Source: Bacteroidota bacterium
GTDB taxonomy: Bacteria; Bacteroidota; Bacteroidia; B-17B0; Aurantibacillaceae
NCBI GenBank assembly: GCA_021156365.1
Contig: JAJNDK010000015.1
Span: 1-64,000, forward strand
Direction of reading: 5' to 3'
Length of the DNA: 64,000 bases
Shown piece by piece: positions 24,452-34,562 of this stretch. A program made the translations under genes and the position numbers. The notes under the pieces were generated by a model, which was not told the DNA's origin, did not search any database, and was given only the letters and a program-made list of their open reading frames with translations. Each line of letters begins with the position of its first letter. The stretch's first letter is position 1.

Positions 24452-25705
24452 ATGCCGGTAGTACGCAAAATAGCTGTTTTATTCTTTTTACTGTTTGCAG
24501 TAAACAGCAGTTTTGCGCAATACAAAAACTCAGCGCTCATTGATTCCCTGCTCAAAAGCAAGCCGGAGTTCTTTTCCGCTATCCTGGCCGCTCCTGCCAA
24601 ATATAAGATACAGATCATTTATACGCAGATCAACAGGGACAAGGAGAATGTACCGCACTTTACCAATCACTATTATCTGTACGACAGCAGTAATTATTTC
24701 TACTGCGCGAGCCTGGTGAAGCTTCCCTGCTCGGTGCTGGCCCTGGAAAAAATAAATTCGCTGAAAGAAAAAGGAATAACAAAGGAAACACCGATGCTTA
24801 CGGATAGTATCAGCGCCTGCGAAAAAAACGTAAGCACCGATACCACGGCTGCCAATGGATTGCCTTCGGTAGCACACTATATCCGGCGTATGCTGTTGGT
24901 GAGCGATAACCTCGCTTTCGGAAGGATCTATGAGTTCCTTACTCCCGATTTTATTCACGAGCGTTTGAAACACTATGGATTGCCCAATATGCGTATTGTC
25001 CACCGCTTCGACGGAGGCTGTAAAGGACTGCAGAACCTTACTTCCAATCCCATCCGTTTTGCGGATAGGAATGAAAATATACTCTACAAACAGGAACAGA
25101 CCGTTTCTAAAAAAACATACCTCAACCCGCTCGGAAAAGCGCTGGTAGGCAAAGGATATGTGGATGCCGGTGGAAAAAAAATAAACCAGCCAAAAGATTT
25201 TACCACTTATAATTACATGAGCTTGTGGGATATTCACCGGGTGCTTTTTAAAACGGTGTTCCACTCTTCCTTACCGCAAAAAGAGCGCTTTAACATCACT
25301 GCAGAAGATCAGCGCTTTCTGATGAAATACCTCAGCATGTATCCGGGCGAATCGGATTATCCAAAATACGACCCGAAAAAATTCCATGATTCCTATAAAA
25401 AGTATTTTCTCTATGGCGATTCGAAGAAACCGATCGTCAATAAGGACATAAAGATCTATAATATCGTGGGCCAGTCCTATGGTTTTATGGTCGATTGCGC
25501 CTATATCGTGGATACTAAACATAAGACGGAATTTATGCTGTCGGCCGTGATCTATGCAAATGAAAAAGATATTATCAATACCGGCAGGTATGAGTACAAC
25601 AGTGTGGCGCTTCCGTATTTGTCAAAGCTGGGCAGGGTGTTTTACGAATATGAACTAAAACGAAAAAGGAAGGTCGTTCCTGATCTCAGCTACCTTGAAA
25701 AATAG
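24452..25705 (+). CDS. exported class A beta-lactamase-like serine hydrolase
   Basis: 417 aa with signal peptide ending SFAQ. Class A-type motifs are S87-L-V-K90 (SxxK, in FYCASLVKLPCS) and S151-D-N (SDN, in LLVSDNLAFGR). The third motif, normally K-T/S-G, is not obvious; the nearest candidate is NIVGQSYGFMVD. The fold therefore fits a penicilloyl-serine-transferase-like hydrolase, but beta-lactam hydrolysis cannot be claimed. At 417 aa it is much longer than class A beta-lactamases (about 290). It is coupled to gldB, with its start one base beyond the gldB stop; a cell-wall or lipoprotein-related role is possible. Confidence 0.8.
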   Translation: MPVVRKIAVLFFLLFAVNSSFAQYKNSALIDSLLKSKPEFFSAILAAPAKYKIQIIYTQINRDKENVPHFTNHYYLYDSSNYFYCASLVKLPCSVLALEKINSLKEKGITKETPMLTDSISACEKNVSTDTTAANGLPSVAHYIRRMLLVSDNLAFGRIYEFLTPDFIHERLKHYGLPNMRIVHRFDGGCKGLQNLTSNPIRFADRNENILYKQEQTVSKKTYLNPLGKALVGKGYVDAGGKKINQPKDFTTYNYMSLWDIHRVLFKTVFHSSLPQKERFNITAEDQRFLMKYLSMYPGESDYPKYDPKKFHDSYKKYFLYGDSKKPIVNKDIKIYNIVGQSYGFMVDCAYIVDTKHKTEFMLSAVIYANEKDIINTGRYEYNSVALPYLSKLGRVFYEYELKRKRKVVPDLSYLEK

Positions 25706-25805
25706 GGGATGGACGTGCAAACGTAAGATTTGATGAAAAATAATGAACGTATTAATTGGCACGAAATCTGATATTTGTTAATTTCACCACATCAAATCCA
25801 TTAAA

Positions 25806-26687
25806 ATGAAAAAATTACTACTTACATCTGTTCTATGCTTTTTCGCAGTGTTTGGCTTTGCACAAACCGCACAGGAAGCCTATCTTGAAGGCAATCAATT
25901 GTACAAAGAATTGAAATATCAGGATGCACTTGTCAAATTCACCCAGGCTATCCGTATGAATGGCAGCAACGGGGATTATTATTTCGACAGGGGACTTACT
26001 TATTATGCCATGTTGAACGATTCGATGGCCCTGATCGATTTTAAAAAATCGCTGAGCATCAAGCCTGTTTATGACGCATATTATAATATAGGACTGTGCC
26101 TGTACAACCAGAAAAAGTACACCGAAGCAATAGCACAATTCACCAAGTCTACCGAGCTCAAAGGGGATTATGCCAACAACTATGTGTATCGCGGTGCCTG
26201 CAAGTACTTCCTGGCCAAGGACGACGAAGCGATGGCGGATCTGAACCTGGCGATCGCTCTCAATGCTGAAAGTGCAAATGCATACTATTACAGGGGGCTG
26301 GTTAAATATCAAAAGGCTGATGATGCAGGAGCTATTGCGGATTATAACAAATCCATTGCACTGAAACCGATGTATGATGCTTATTATGCGCGCGGGAATT
26401 CAAAATACATGACAAAAGATTATGAAGGAGCAAAATCGGATTACAGTCTGAGCATTGCATTAAAGCCTACATATGCAAACAACTACCTCTACAGGGGAAT
26501 GTGTAATTATTTTTTGGCGAAAGATGCCGAAGCGATCGATGATTTTACGAAAACGATCGAGTTAAACCCTTCTTCCGGACAGGCATATTATTATCGCGGT
26601 ATGTGCAGAAGCTATGCAGGTGATAAACCAGGTTCGGAAGTGGATATAAAAAAATCGGAGAGCCTGGGTTATAAAGCGACGAAGTGA
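25806..26687 (+). CDS. exported TPR-repeat protein
   Basis: 293 aa. Signal peptide MKKLLLTSVLCFFAVFGFAQ. About seven tetratricopeptide repeats cover residues 23-285, for example AYLEGNQLYKELKYQDALVK, YNIGLCLYNQKKYTEAIAQF, YYRGLVKYQKADDAGAIADY and YLYRGMCNYFLAKDAEAIDD. TPR proteins act as scaffolds; here it would be periplasmic. Two pairs of repeats are almost identical in sequence (SIALKPMYDAYYARGNS and SIALKPTYANNYLYRGM), a sign of recent internal duplication. It is followed by a clean terminator and then a 600-bp gene-free gap. Confidence 0.88.
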   Translation: MKKLLLTSVLCFFAVFGFAQTAQEAYLEGNQLYKELKYQDALVKFTQAIRMNGSNGDYYFDRGLTYYAMLNDSMALIDFKKSLSIKPVYDAYYNIGLCLYNQKKYTEAIAQFTKSTELKGDYANNYVYRGACKYFLAKDDEAMADLNLAIALNAESANAYYYRGLVKYQKADDAGAIADYNKSIALKPMYDAYYARGNSKYMTKDYEGAKSDYSLSIALKPTYANNYLYRGMCNYFLAKDAEAIDDFTKTIELNPSSGQAYYYRGMCRSYAGDKPGSEVDIKKSESLGYKATK

Positions 26688-26711
26688 TTATTGTAATTTC
26701 ATTGAGTTTTG

Positions 26712-26741
26712 AAAAGCGGATTTTAATCGATCCGCTTTTTT
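26712..26741 (+). terminator. intrinsic terminator of the TPR gene
   Basis: AAAAGCGGAT and ATCCGCTTTT arms around TTTAATCG, followed by T7. Confidence 0.85.
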
Positions 26742-27207
26742 TATTCAGCTCGTACTAAAAGATGAAAAGAATTAGGCTGTCACGTCGAGTGGCCCGACAA
26801 TGCCCTGCAAGAGTAGTAAGTCTGTTACTTTTAAAAATATTCATCGGGCACGACATCGGAATGTTCGCGAAGCCTCGCGAGAGACGCTTACGTATGTGAT
26901 CATATTGCTCCGGACTGTTCTCGATACACCCCGATGCCTTTAATTTAAGGCATGTTGGAAAATTTGATAAGACACCTTCTTTCCATCAGTATCGTGGCAC
27001 TCGAACGGACATGTTCGCATCCCGACAGCTATCAGGTCCAACCTTTGTCTACAACAGGAGATTAAAATATAATCCGCAACTTTTTCAAAACGGAATATAT
27101 TTTCGCATAACACCAGGATCAATACAATCGTATTTTAATTCGTCGGACATTTGATAACATCAATCATGATTTTTTGGAAGTAGGAAGAGTTTAACACCGA
27201 AAATCGA
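26742..27207. other. gene-free stretch with short palindromes
   Basis: No convincing coding frame; a 60-codon minus frame at 26940-27122 has no protein-like features. It contains the palindrome TCGCGAAGCCTCGCGA (26865-26880) and a decayed CCCGACAGCTATCAGG-type palindrome near 27024. Similar short palindromes occur at 23383, 43126 and 53980. Confidence 0.6.
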
Positions 27208-27275
27208 ACAATTCATATTATAATAAAGGAAACTTAACGTATTTTTGTTATTCTGTTTTTTTTAAAACAGGAGGA
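27208..27275 (+). promoter_or_regulatory. promoter and 5' stem-loop leader of giant gene 1
   Basis: Exact -7 box TATTTTTG at 27240-27247, then the hairpin CTGTTTT-TTTT-AAAACAG at 27253-27270 directly followed by GAGGA. The upstream block TTCATATT...AACTTAACGTATTTTTGTTA matches that at 34449-34490. The GAGGA ends 22 bases before the ATG, too far for a normal Shine-Dalgarno role. Confidence 0.7.
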
Positions 27276-27297
27276 ATTAATTGAACACAAACAAAAA

Positions 27298-30200
27298 ATG
27301 ATGAACTACAAAAAACTACAAAGAAGCGCGCGGATAAGCTCGCCGGTATTAAGCTGTTTATTGCTCTGCCTTTTGTTCTTAGGAACGAAGATCCTGGCGC
27401 AACAATCTTCTCATTACACTTTTTCAACGGGGAACAACGCATCCCTGGCATTGGATTTAAACGGGAACACGATCGACATGTCGACAGGGACCACACAGCT
27501 GGTTGCTGCAAATGTTGATGATGCGTCCTCTGCAGCACAAGGCCTGGATCTTGTAGCTGGTACTTCCTTCACATTCCGTTTCATGGGAACCAATTACACC
27601 ACGTTCTCCGCAAACGATAATGGCGTGATGGCGTTGGGAGCAACTGTGGCAACCAATGCTTATACAATTGGAGCCAATACCGTTGCCACCATTGCGCCTT
27701 TCGGTAACGACATGAAAACCGGAACGAATGGAAAAGTGCATGCGAAAATATTCGGATCTGCACCTAACCGTACACTGGTTATCGAGTGGCAAAACGTTAT
27801 GGTAAGATACCTCGCAGCCAACGGTAACGGTACCGGTACCTTCCAGATTCGTCTGTACGAAACAAGCAATAATTTTGAGTATGTATATGGTGACATGGCT
27901 ACCAACACCTCTACTCCTACAGATTACTATATTGGCTTTTCCAATAACACTACTGTTGATAACGTGATGAGTGTAAATACGACGACCCAGGCCGAGTCTG
28001 TGTATTACATTACTAACAATTCTTATACAGCGAGCTCAACGGTAGCTCCATTGCATTCTACAGCCAACGGCAGTCGCAGGTATTACCTGTTTACTGCTCC
28101 GGACGCTTTGACGCCACTCAACGGTCCATATACTGTTGATAATACGATGGCAACCGGCGGACTGAACTTCAGAACTATCAAAGATGCGGTTCGTGCACTG
28201 AACGTTCGCGGGATCAGCGGGCCGGTAACCTTCAACGTTACAGCCGGACAGACATTCTCCGAAGAAATTATGCCGGTAAGGATGACCGGAACAGCGGCCA
28301 ACACCATTACCTTCCAGAAAAGCGGTTCGGGGGCCAATCCTGAGATCCGGAAAGCCGGCGGTACATTTGGCGCTGACGCAGGGATCTATTTCAGAGGTGG
28401 CGACTATTATACTTTCGACGGTATCAACGTTACCGCAACCAATACCACTGTTGAATATGGTTATTATGTATTCAATACCTCTGCTACCGATGGTGCTCAG
28501 AACAATACTATCAAAAACTGTACGATCACCCTCAACAGAACAAACACTTCTTCGAGAGCTATTTATCAGAATGTTGCCACAACTCCTACTTCTGCAGCAG
28601 GCGCCAACAGTAACAATAAATATTACAACCTGAACATCCGGAACACAAACGGTGGTATCCTCCTAACGGGTAACGCCACGTTTCCTGACCTGAGCTGCGA
28701 GATCGGTACTACAGCGTGTAATATCTTTAACTCCATCGGTGATCCGGCTGTAGCTAATGATATTGGTAACACCGGTACGGCTGCATTTGGTATCAGAGCA
28801 ACTAACCAAAGCGGTGTAAGTATTTTCAACAACAACATCCGCAACGTTACGGCCAGTTCGGCTACAATCGACGGTATTTTTATCGAAACGTTCCAGGGGA
28901 CATCTTCTGTTTATAACAACAAGATCCAGACGATCCGTAACAGCAGTACCACTAATACATCAAATTCTGCTTCCGGTATCAGGGCTTCACATACAACAAC
29001 CGGTACTCATGCCTTAAGGATCTACAATAACGCTATATCTGAAATGACTTCGGCATATACAGGAGCTGCCAGCGCTACCAGAACCCTGAAAGGGATCTAC
29101 ATCAGCGGCACCGGCGGAGCAGCCACACAATCATACCAGATCTACAACAACACGGTAGCTATGAACGGAAGCGGCTCTCTTACCCTGAGCAGTGTTTGCT
29201 TTGAGATTTCTACGGCTTCAGGTCCGGTGTATAACCTGGCCAATAATATTTTTGCCAACCTGACTCCTACACAAGCAGGTACGGCGAGACACCTTGGTAT
29301 ATTCTCAACGTCTGCTACCGCTTTCGGATCTGCAGGAACTACCTCCAACAACAATAATATCTTCATCCTGAATGATGCGGGTACAACAGGTTTTCCCGTA
29401 TTGGGTAATGCCACCAACTATAACACAGTTGCTGCCTGGACTACCGCTTCTACTTATGAAGCAGCTTCTCTTTCTTTAAATCCTAACTTCACCGTTTATC
29501 CTACTGACCTGCATGCAGGTAATGGGGGCTTAGACGGAACTGCAGCTGTTCTTCAGGCATTTGTTACAAATGACCTTGATTGCGCTGCGCGTACGGATAA
29601 CGATTTCGGAGCTTATAATATTACAACCTGTACCGGAACTCCTACAGCAGGAACTATTTCAGGTGTCAATGCAGTTTGTTCCGGCTTAGGAACTACTCTC
29701 GGTTTCAACGGAACATCAACTGATGCGGGAGTTGTTTACCAGTGGGCTTCTTCTGCAACTCCGGGAGGTCCGTATACAACAATGCTTGGAACCCTGAATA
29801 CACAGGCAACAGGTAATTTAACTGCATCTACTTATTATATTCTCACTGCTACCTGCATTGGTTCGGGTCTTTCCGCAACCACTCCTGAAAAAGCAGTGCT
29901 GGTGAATGCAAATCCGGTAGTGGGGCTTACTTCCTCTTCTCCTGTTTATTGTTTCCCTGCAGCTGGGGTATCTCTGACTGCATCTAATGCGGCAACTTAT
30001 ACCTGGACTCCTGTTACAGGACTGTCTGCAACCACAGGGGCAAACGTAAGCGCCAGCCCTACAGCAAACACTACTTATACAGTTACAGGAACAGATGGTA
30101 ACGGTTGTATCGGAACAGCGAACATAGCTGTTGCTTCGAACACTATGCCGTTTATTGCTTCTGCGACAGCAACTCCTTCAAGCGTTTGCTCAGGAGGTAA

Positions 30201-33200
30201 CTCGCAGCTTCAGGTTATTGCAACCGGGAACACAAGCACTGCCAGCACCTATTCGTTCTCTGCCGGTTCGGGCACTTACACCCCGATCGGAGGAACTGTA
30301 TTGACGGGCGGTACCATGCTCGATGATGACGTTGGAGTTGGAAATCTTCCTATCGGATTTAATTTCAGCTACAATGGCAACTATTTCACCGTGTTTGGTT
30401 TAAGGTCAAATGGGTTGATCGAACTTGGACAAACAACAGCTACCCTTGCCGGTTTCGCTGGAAATGCACTTGCAACAAATGCAAACTGTATTGCTCCACT
30501 CTGGGACGATAACAATACAACCGGTGCAACAGTCAGCTACCAGACTACAGGTACTGCTCCAAACCGGATCTTAACCGTACAATGGACAAATCTACATGTG
30601 GGTGGCTCAGGATCCGGAACAAATCCTACTATCAACATGCAGATTTTACTGTATGAGGCCAGCGGGCGTATCCAGTTTGTCTATGGTTCTACAAGCGCTG
30701 CGCTTGTAAGTACATCCGCTTCTATCGGTATTTCGGGAGCAGTTGGAAATTATAAAAGCGTAACTCCGCTGTTGCCTGTTACAAGCTCTACTGTAAGCAG
30801 CAGCACAGAAAATACAGGTATCAACTCAGCTACTAACATTCCTTCCGGAACTATCTATACATTTGATTACGCCCCCGTTGTATCAACAAATACCTATACC
30901 TGGACTCCTTCGACTTTCCTGAACGATCCTGCCATCGTTAATCCAATAGCGAATGGTGTTACTTCCACTACTGTTTATACAGTATCAGTATCTAATGGCG
31001 TATGTACTGCTACAGGAAGTGTAACAGTAAATGCTGATCCACTGTCAGCGGTAGCCGTAACAGCAACTTCTACAACACTTTGTGCAGGGGCTTCTTCCAC
31101 ACTGACAGCAACACCAACCGGAGGCGGAACCCCATACACGTATGTTTGGATGCCGGGCGGTGTGACTACCAACACTGTTACTGTAAGTCCTGCTTCAAGC
31201 GACGTATATACAGTTACTGTAAATGACGCTTGCGGTGCTACTTCCAGCAATACCGTATCGATCAACGTAAATGCCCTCCCTGTACTAACGGCTACAGCAA
31301 CAGCTAACTTCTACTGTACTCCCGGAAGTCCGGCTATTGCTATCACTGCCAATGGCGCTGATACATACACATGGTTACCTGCAGCAGGGCTGAGTGCGAC
31401 TACAGGCTCTGCAGTGAATGCAAATCCTGCTTCAAGCACAACCTACACCGTAACCGGTACAGATCTGCTGACAGGATGTGTGAATACAGCAACTGTTTCT
31501 ATTGCAGCTGTTCCTGCTATAACAGGAGTAACTGCATCTGTAAGCAATGCTACTATCTGTGCGGGTGACACGATCGACCTTACATCTACAGCAAACTCCG
31601 CTGTTACATTCCTTACGGAGAATTTCAACGGAGCAACCAACAGCTGGACTACAACGAACACATCCACAACTACAGGCGCAGGAAACGTTGCGCTGGCAGC
31701 CTGGACGCTGAGACCGAATGGTCATAATCCCGGTGGTTACTGGACCAGTGTTGCGGGCATTAGTGCTATCAACAGCAACGATGCGAGCCAGTTCTATCTG
31801 ACCAATTCGGATGTGGCAGGAAGCGGAAATGTTACTGATGTTACACTTACCTCTCCGCGGATCGATGTATCAATCGCATCTACTCTCAATCTGTCCTTCT
31901 ATCATTTCTTCCGTTTCAATGCCGCAGGTGATTATGGCAGGGTGCAGGTTTCTACCGACGGTACTACCTGGACAACGGTTCAATCATATACCGCGACTAC
32001 AGGTGCAGCTACCAATTTCGCTCAGGCAAATCTGAATCTGAACACTTATGTTGGTAATGATACTTTGTATATCCGCTACACTTTCCACGCTGCGTGGGGT
32101 TATGGATGGGCAGTTGACAATGTTGTCCTGAACGGAACAGCTACGAATATGAACTATGCCTGGACATCGGCACCTGCAGGCTTTACTTCTGCCATGCAAA
32201 ATCCGGTTGATGTTGTACCAACAGCTTCCACTTCTTATTCAGTTACAGTATCAAACACGTTCGGATGTTCTGCATCTGCTACAACAAGTGTTACTGTGAA
32301 TGCAGTTCCAACAGTTAGCTTAGGAAACGATACGGCACTTTGCGCGGTTGGCCTTCCTGTGACACTGAATGCAGGCAACGCAGGCGCTGGCTTCTTATGG
32401 AGCACAACTGCAACTACACAAACGATCTCTGTAAACGCCGGCGGTTCTTACCATGTGGCAGTAACAGATGCAAACGGATGCGTGGGAAGAGATACACTGG
32501 TTGTTACTGCTAACCCTGCTCCGGTTGTTGCTTTAGGAACTGATACGATCCGTTGCGGTGGTTCAGTAACCCTGGACGCAGCTAACGCAGGTTCGACTTA
32601 CGAATGGAACGATATGACTACTGCTCAGATGCTTACAGTTACTGCTTCCGGAACATATAGCGTAGTGGTAACAGACGCAAATGGCTGCGAAGGCTCTGAC
32701 GTTATTGATGTAACGATCAACGATATTCCTGTTGTTTCTTTAGGCAACGATACAGCGCTTTGTTCAGCTGGTCTTCCTTTGACCCTGGATGCCGGCAATG
32801 CAGGCGCTGATTTCTTATGGAGCACAACTGCAACTACACAAACGATTTCTGCAAATGCAGGTGGTTCTTACGATGTAGTCGTAACAGGTACAAACGGTTG
32901 TGTAGGAAAAGATACCCTGACCGTTACTGTAAATGCTTCTCCGGTGGTTGCTTTAGGAACTGATACGATCCGTTGCGGTGGTTCTGTAACCCTGGATGCA
33001 GGGAATGCAGGTTCGACTTACGAATGGAACGATATGACTACGGCTCAGACACTGGTGGCAACTACTTCCGGAACATACAGCGTAATGGTAACAGATGGAA
33101 ACGGCTGCGAAGGCTCTGACGCGATCGATGTGACTATCAATACTATTCCAACTGTTACTTTAGGTAACGATACCACTGTTTGCGTTGGTGCGCTTACTCT

Positions 33201-34053
33201 GGATGCAGGTAATGCGGGTGCTGATTTCTTATGGAACACCACTGCGGCTACACAAACGATCAACGTGAGCACGAACGGCCAGTATTTTGTAGAAGTTACA
33301 AATGCCCAGAATTGTTCTGCAACAGATACGATCACTGTGACGTTTGCTCCTGCTATTGATGTGAACCTCGGAAACGACTCTGCAATCTGTGCAAGTGTGA
33401 ATATCGTTCTCGATGCTCAGAATTCAGGCTCTGCTTATGTATGGAATGACAACTCGAACGCATCTGTCCTGACAGTTATGGAGCCCGGCATTTACTTTGT
33501 AGAAGTGACTTCTGCAGGCGGTTGCGTGGCACAGGATACCATTGTGTTCACCGACAATTCTCCTTTGGTAACACTTTCTCTCCCATTCACAACAACCTGT
33601 GAGAACATAGCAGTGAACCCGCTTTCCGGTGGAGCTCCTGCTAATGGTATCTACAGCGGAACAGGTGTAACAGGCACAAACTTCAATGCCGGTGCAGCGG
33701 GTAACTACGACATCATCTATACTTATACAGATGGTGTAACAGGCTGTTCGTCAGCTGATACACAAACTGTTGTGGTTGATCCTTGTATCGGTGTGAAAGA
33801 CCTGGGTGCTGCTGCTTCTATCTCGGTAGCTCCGAACCCGACTACCGGTTATTTCTCCATCCTGTCTCCATCCGTTAGCAATGTGGTGAAAGCTGAAATG
33901 TATACAGTAGAAGGTCAGCTGATCTACTCCGAAACATTGAAAGGAAGAGAAGAATACGAGATGAATATCACTAACCTGCCCAACGCGATCTACTACCTGA
34001 GACTGACAGTTGACGGTGGAACCAGCGTGGTGAAAGTAGTGAAACAGCAATAA
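27298..34053 (+). CDS. giant T9SS-secreted multidomain surface protein (2251 aa)
   Basis: Signal peptide about residues 1-35. Residues 36-270 are a beta-sandwich (SFTFRFMGTNYTTFSANDNG); 280-730 look like a right-handed beta-helix with N-rich rungs (NNTIKNCTITLNRTNTSSRA). Ig/PKD-like domains follow (CSGLGTTLGFNGTSTDAGVV), then a second copy of the sandwich (about 960-1180) and more PKD-like domains. A MAM/choice-of-anchor-J-like domain covers about 1440-1615 (ENFNGATNSW to WGYGWAVDNV). Six Ig-like repeats with paired cysteines span about 1664-2090 (SLGNDTALC, TLDAGNAG, GCVGKDT). A type A T9SS tail begins near 2175 (VAPNPTTGYFS). It is probably an adhesin or gliding-related surface filament. 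Repeats 1-2 and 3-4 are near-identical at DNA level with a 420-bp offset. Confidence 0.9.
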   Translation: MMNYKKLQRSARISSPVLSCLLLCLLFLGTKILAQQSSHYTFSTGNNASLALDLNGNTIDMSTGTTQLVAANVDDASSAAQGLDLVAGTSFTFRFMGTNYTTFSANDNGVMALGATVATNAYTIGANTVATIAPFGNDMKTGTNGKVHAKIFGSAPNRTLVIEWQNVMVRYLAANGNGTGTFQIRLYETSNNFEYVYGDMATNTSTPTDYYIGFSNNTTVDNVMSVNTTTQAESVYYITNNSYTASSTVAPLHSTANGSRRYYLFTAPDALTPLNGPYTVDNTMATGGLNFRTIKDAVRALNVRGISGPVTFNVTAGQTFSEEIMPVRMTGTAANTITFQKSGSGANPEIRKAGGTFGADAGIYFRGGDYYTFDGINVTATNTTVEYGYYVFNTSATDGAQNNTIKNCTITLNRTNTSSRAIYQNVATTPTSAAGANSNNKYYNLNIRNTNGGILLTGNATFPDLSCEIGTTACNIFNSIGDPAVANDIGNTGTAAFGIRATNQSGVSIFNNNIRNVTASSATIDGIFIETFQGTSSVYNNKIQTIRNSSTTNTSNSASGIRASHTTTGTHALRIYNNAISEMTSAYTGAASATRTLKGIYISGTGGAATQSYQIYNNTVAMNGSGSLTLSSVCFEISTASGPVYNLANNIFANLTPTQAGTARHLGIFSTSATAFGSAGTTSNNNNIFILNDAGTTGFPVLGNATNYNTVAAWTTASTYEAASLSLNPNFTVYPTDLHAGNGGLDGTAAVLQAFVTNDLDCAARTDNDFGAYNITTCTGTPTAGTISGVNAVCSGLGTTLGFNGTSTDAGVVYQWASSATPGGPYTTMLGTLNTQATGNLTASTYYILTATCIGSGLSATTPEKAVLVNANPVVGLTSSSPVYCFPAAGVSLTASNAATYTWTPVTGLSATTGANVSASPTANTTYTVTGTDGNGCIGTANIAVASNTMPFIASATATPSSVCSGGNSQLQVIATGNTSTASTYSFSAGSGTYTPIGGTVLTGGTMLDDDVGVGNLPIGFNFSYNGNYFTVFGLRSNGLIELGQTTATLAGFAGNALATNANCIAPLWDDNNTTGATVSYQTTGTAPNRILTVQWTNLHVGGSGSGTNPTINMQILLYEASGRIQFVYGSTSAALVSTSASIGISGAVGNYKSVTPLLPVTSSTVSSSTENTGINSATNIPSGTIYTFDYAPVVSTNTYTWTPSTFLNDPAIVNPIANGVTSTTVYTVSVSNGVCTATGSVTVNADPLSAVAVTATSTTLCAGASSTLTATPTGGGTPYTYVWMPGGVTTNTVTVSPASSDVYTVTVNDACGATSSNTVSINVNALPVLTATATANFYCTPGSPAIAITANGADTYTWLPAAGLSATTGSAVNANPASSTTYTVTGTDLLTGCVNTATVSIAAVPAITGVTASVSNATICAGDTIDLTSTANSAVTFLTENFNGATNSWTTTNTSTTTGAGNVALAAWTLRPNGHNPGGYWTSVAGISAINSNDASQFYLTNSDVAGSGNVTDVTLTSPRIDVSIASTLNLSFYHFFRFNAAGDYGRVQVSTDGTTWTTVQSYTATTGAATNFAQANLNLNTYVGNDTLYIRYTFHAAWGYGWAVDNVVLNGTATNMNYAWTSAPAGFTSAMQNPVDVVPTASTSYSVTVSNTFGCSASATTSVTVNAVPTVSLGNDTALCAVGLPVTLNAGNAGAGFLWSTTATTQTISVNAGGSYHVAVTDANGCVGRDTLVVTANPAPVVALGTDTIRCGGSVTLDAANAGSTYEWNDMTTAQMLTVTASGTYSVVVTDANGCEGSDVIDVTINDIPVVSLGNDTALCSAGLPLTLDAGNAGADFLWSTTATTQTISANAGGSYDVVVTGTNGCVGKDTLTVTVNASPVVALGTDTIRCGGSVTLDAGNAGSTYEWNDMTTAQTLVATTSGTYSVMVTDGNGCEGSDAIDVTINTIPTVTLGNDTTVCVGALTLDAGNAGADFLWNTTAATQTINVSTNGQYFVEVTNAQNCSATDTITVTFAPAIDVNLGNDSAICASVNIVLDAQNSGSAYVWNDNSNASVLTVMEPGIYFVEVTSAGGCVAQDTIVFTDNSPLVTLSLPFTTTCENIAVNPLSGGAPANGIYSGTGVTGTNFNAGAAGNYDIIYTYTDGVTGCSSADTQTVVVDPCIGVKDLGAAASISVAPNPTTGYFSILSPSVSNVVKAEMYTVEGQLIYSETLKGREEYEMNITNLPNAIYYLRLTVDGGTSVVKVVKQQ

Positions 34054-34073
34054 ATATCAATAGTATCAAAAAG

Positions 34074-34103
34074 AAAAGGGCGGCGTAACAACCGCCCTTT
34101 TTT
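34074..34103 (+). terminator. intrinsic terminator of giant gene 1
   Basis: AAAAGGGCGG-CGTAACAA-CCGCCCTTTTTT. The rest of the 34104-34448 gap is AT-rich and shows no gene. Confidence 0.88.
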
Positions 34104-34448
34104 ATTGGCCGGAAATTATTGCCTGAAAACCAATATGCTCTCAGGGCCACCAATAAATAAACACTTATTTATATCCATCTGATCTGTGTAATTACTAAAT
34201 AGGAAGATTAAATCCGGCCGGATATTGATCTGAAAAGCCGATAGATTTAAGATAAAGAGCTCCGAATGATCTTTTCGCACACCTGAAAGTGATCTATTTA
34301 GTTAACGTAGGAGATCGGTTTTTAAAATCGGTTATTTTTTATTAATTATTGAAAATCAGCTTGTTGTGTTTATTAAAATCATATTTCATTTGCTATATTT
34401 CATCTGATTTTTGTTAATCTCGGGATGAAAATATCACCAAAAAGCTAA

Positions 34449-34514
34449 CAATTTCATATTGTAAGTAAAACTTAGCGTATTTTTGTTACCCTCTTAATAA
34501 AAAATTAAGGAGGA
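34449..34514 (+). promoter_or_regulatory. promoter and 5' stem-loop leader of giant gene 2
   Basis: -7 box TATTTTTG at 34478-34485 inside AAACTTAGCGTATTTTTGTT, almost the same as upstream of giant gene 1. The hairpin CTTAAT-AAAAA-ATTAAG at 34493-34509 is again followed at once by GAGGA. The stem sequence differs from that of gene 1, but pairing and place are kept. The start codon lies 48 bases further on. Confidence 0.7.
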
Positions 34515-34562
34515 TTTTTTTATTCGGGAAAAATAAGTAACACACACAAACCAATCAAATAA

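Noticed and set aside
26940-27122. 60-codon minus frame in the gap before giant gene 1
   Set aside because: No protein-like composition, no promoter box, and palindromic repeats nearby.
27281-27301. TTG-initiated leader peptide (MNTNKK) after GAGGA, overlapping the ATG of giant gene 1
   Set aside because: Spacing to GAGGA is attractive, but the second giant gene has no equivalent mini-frame after its GAGGA.
30975-33335. Long antisense frames inside the giant genes
   Set aside because: They mirror the repetitive Thr/Ala-rich coding sequence and lack start contexts or domains.
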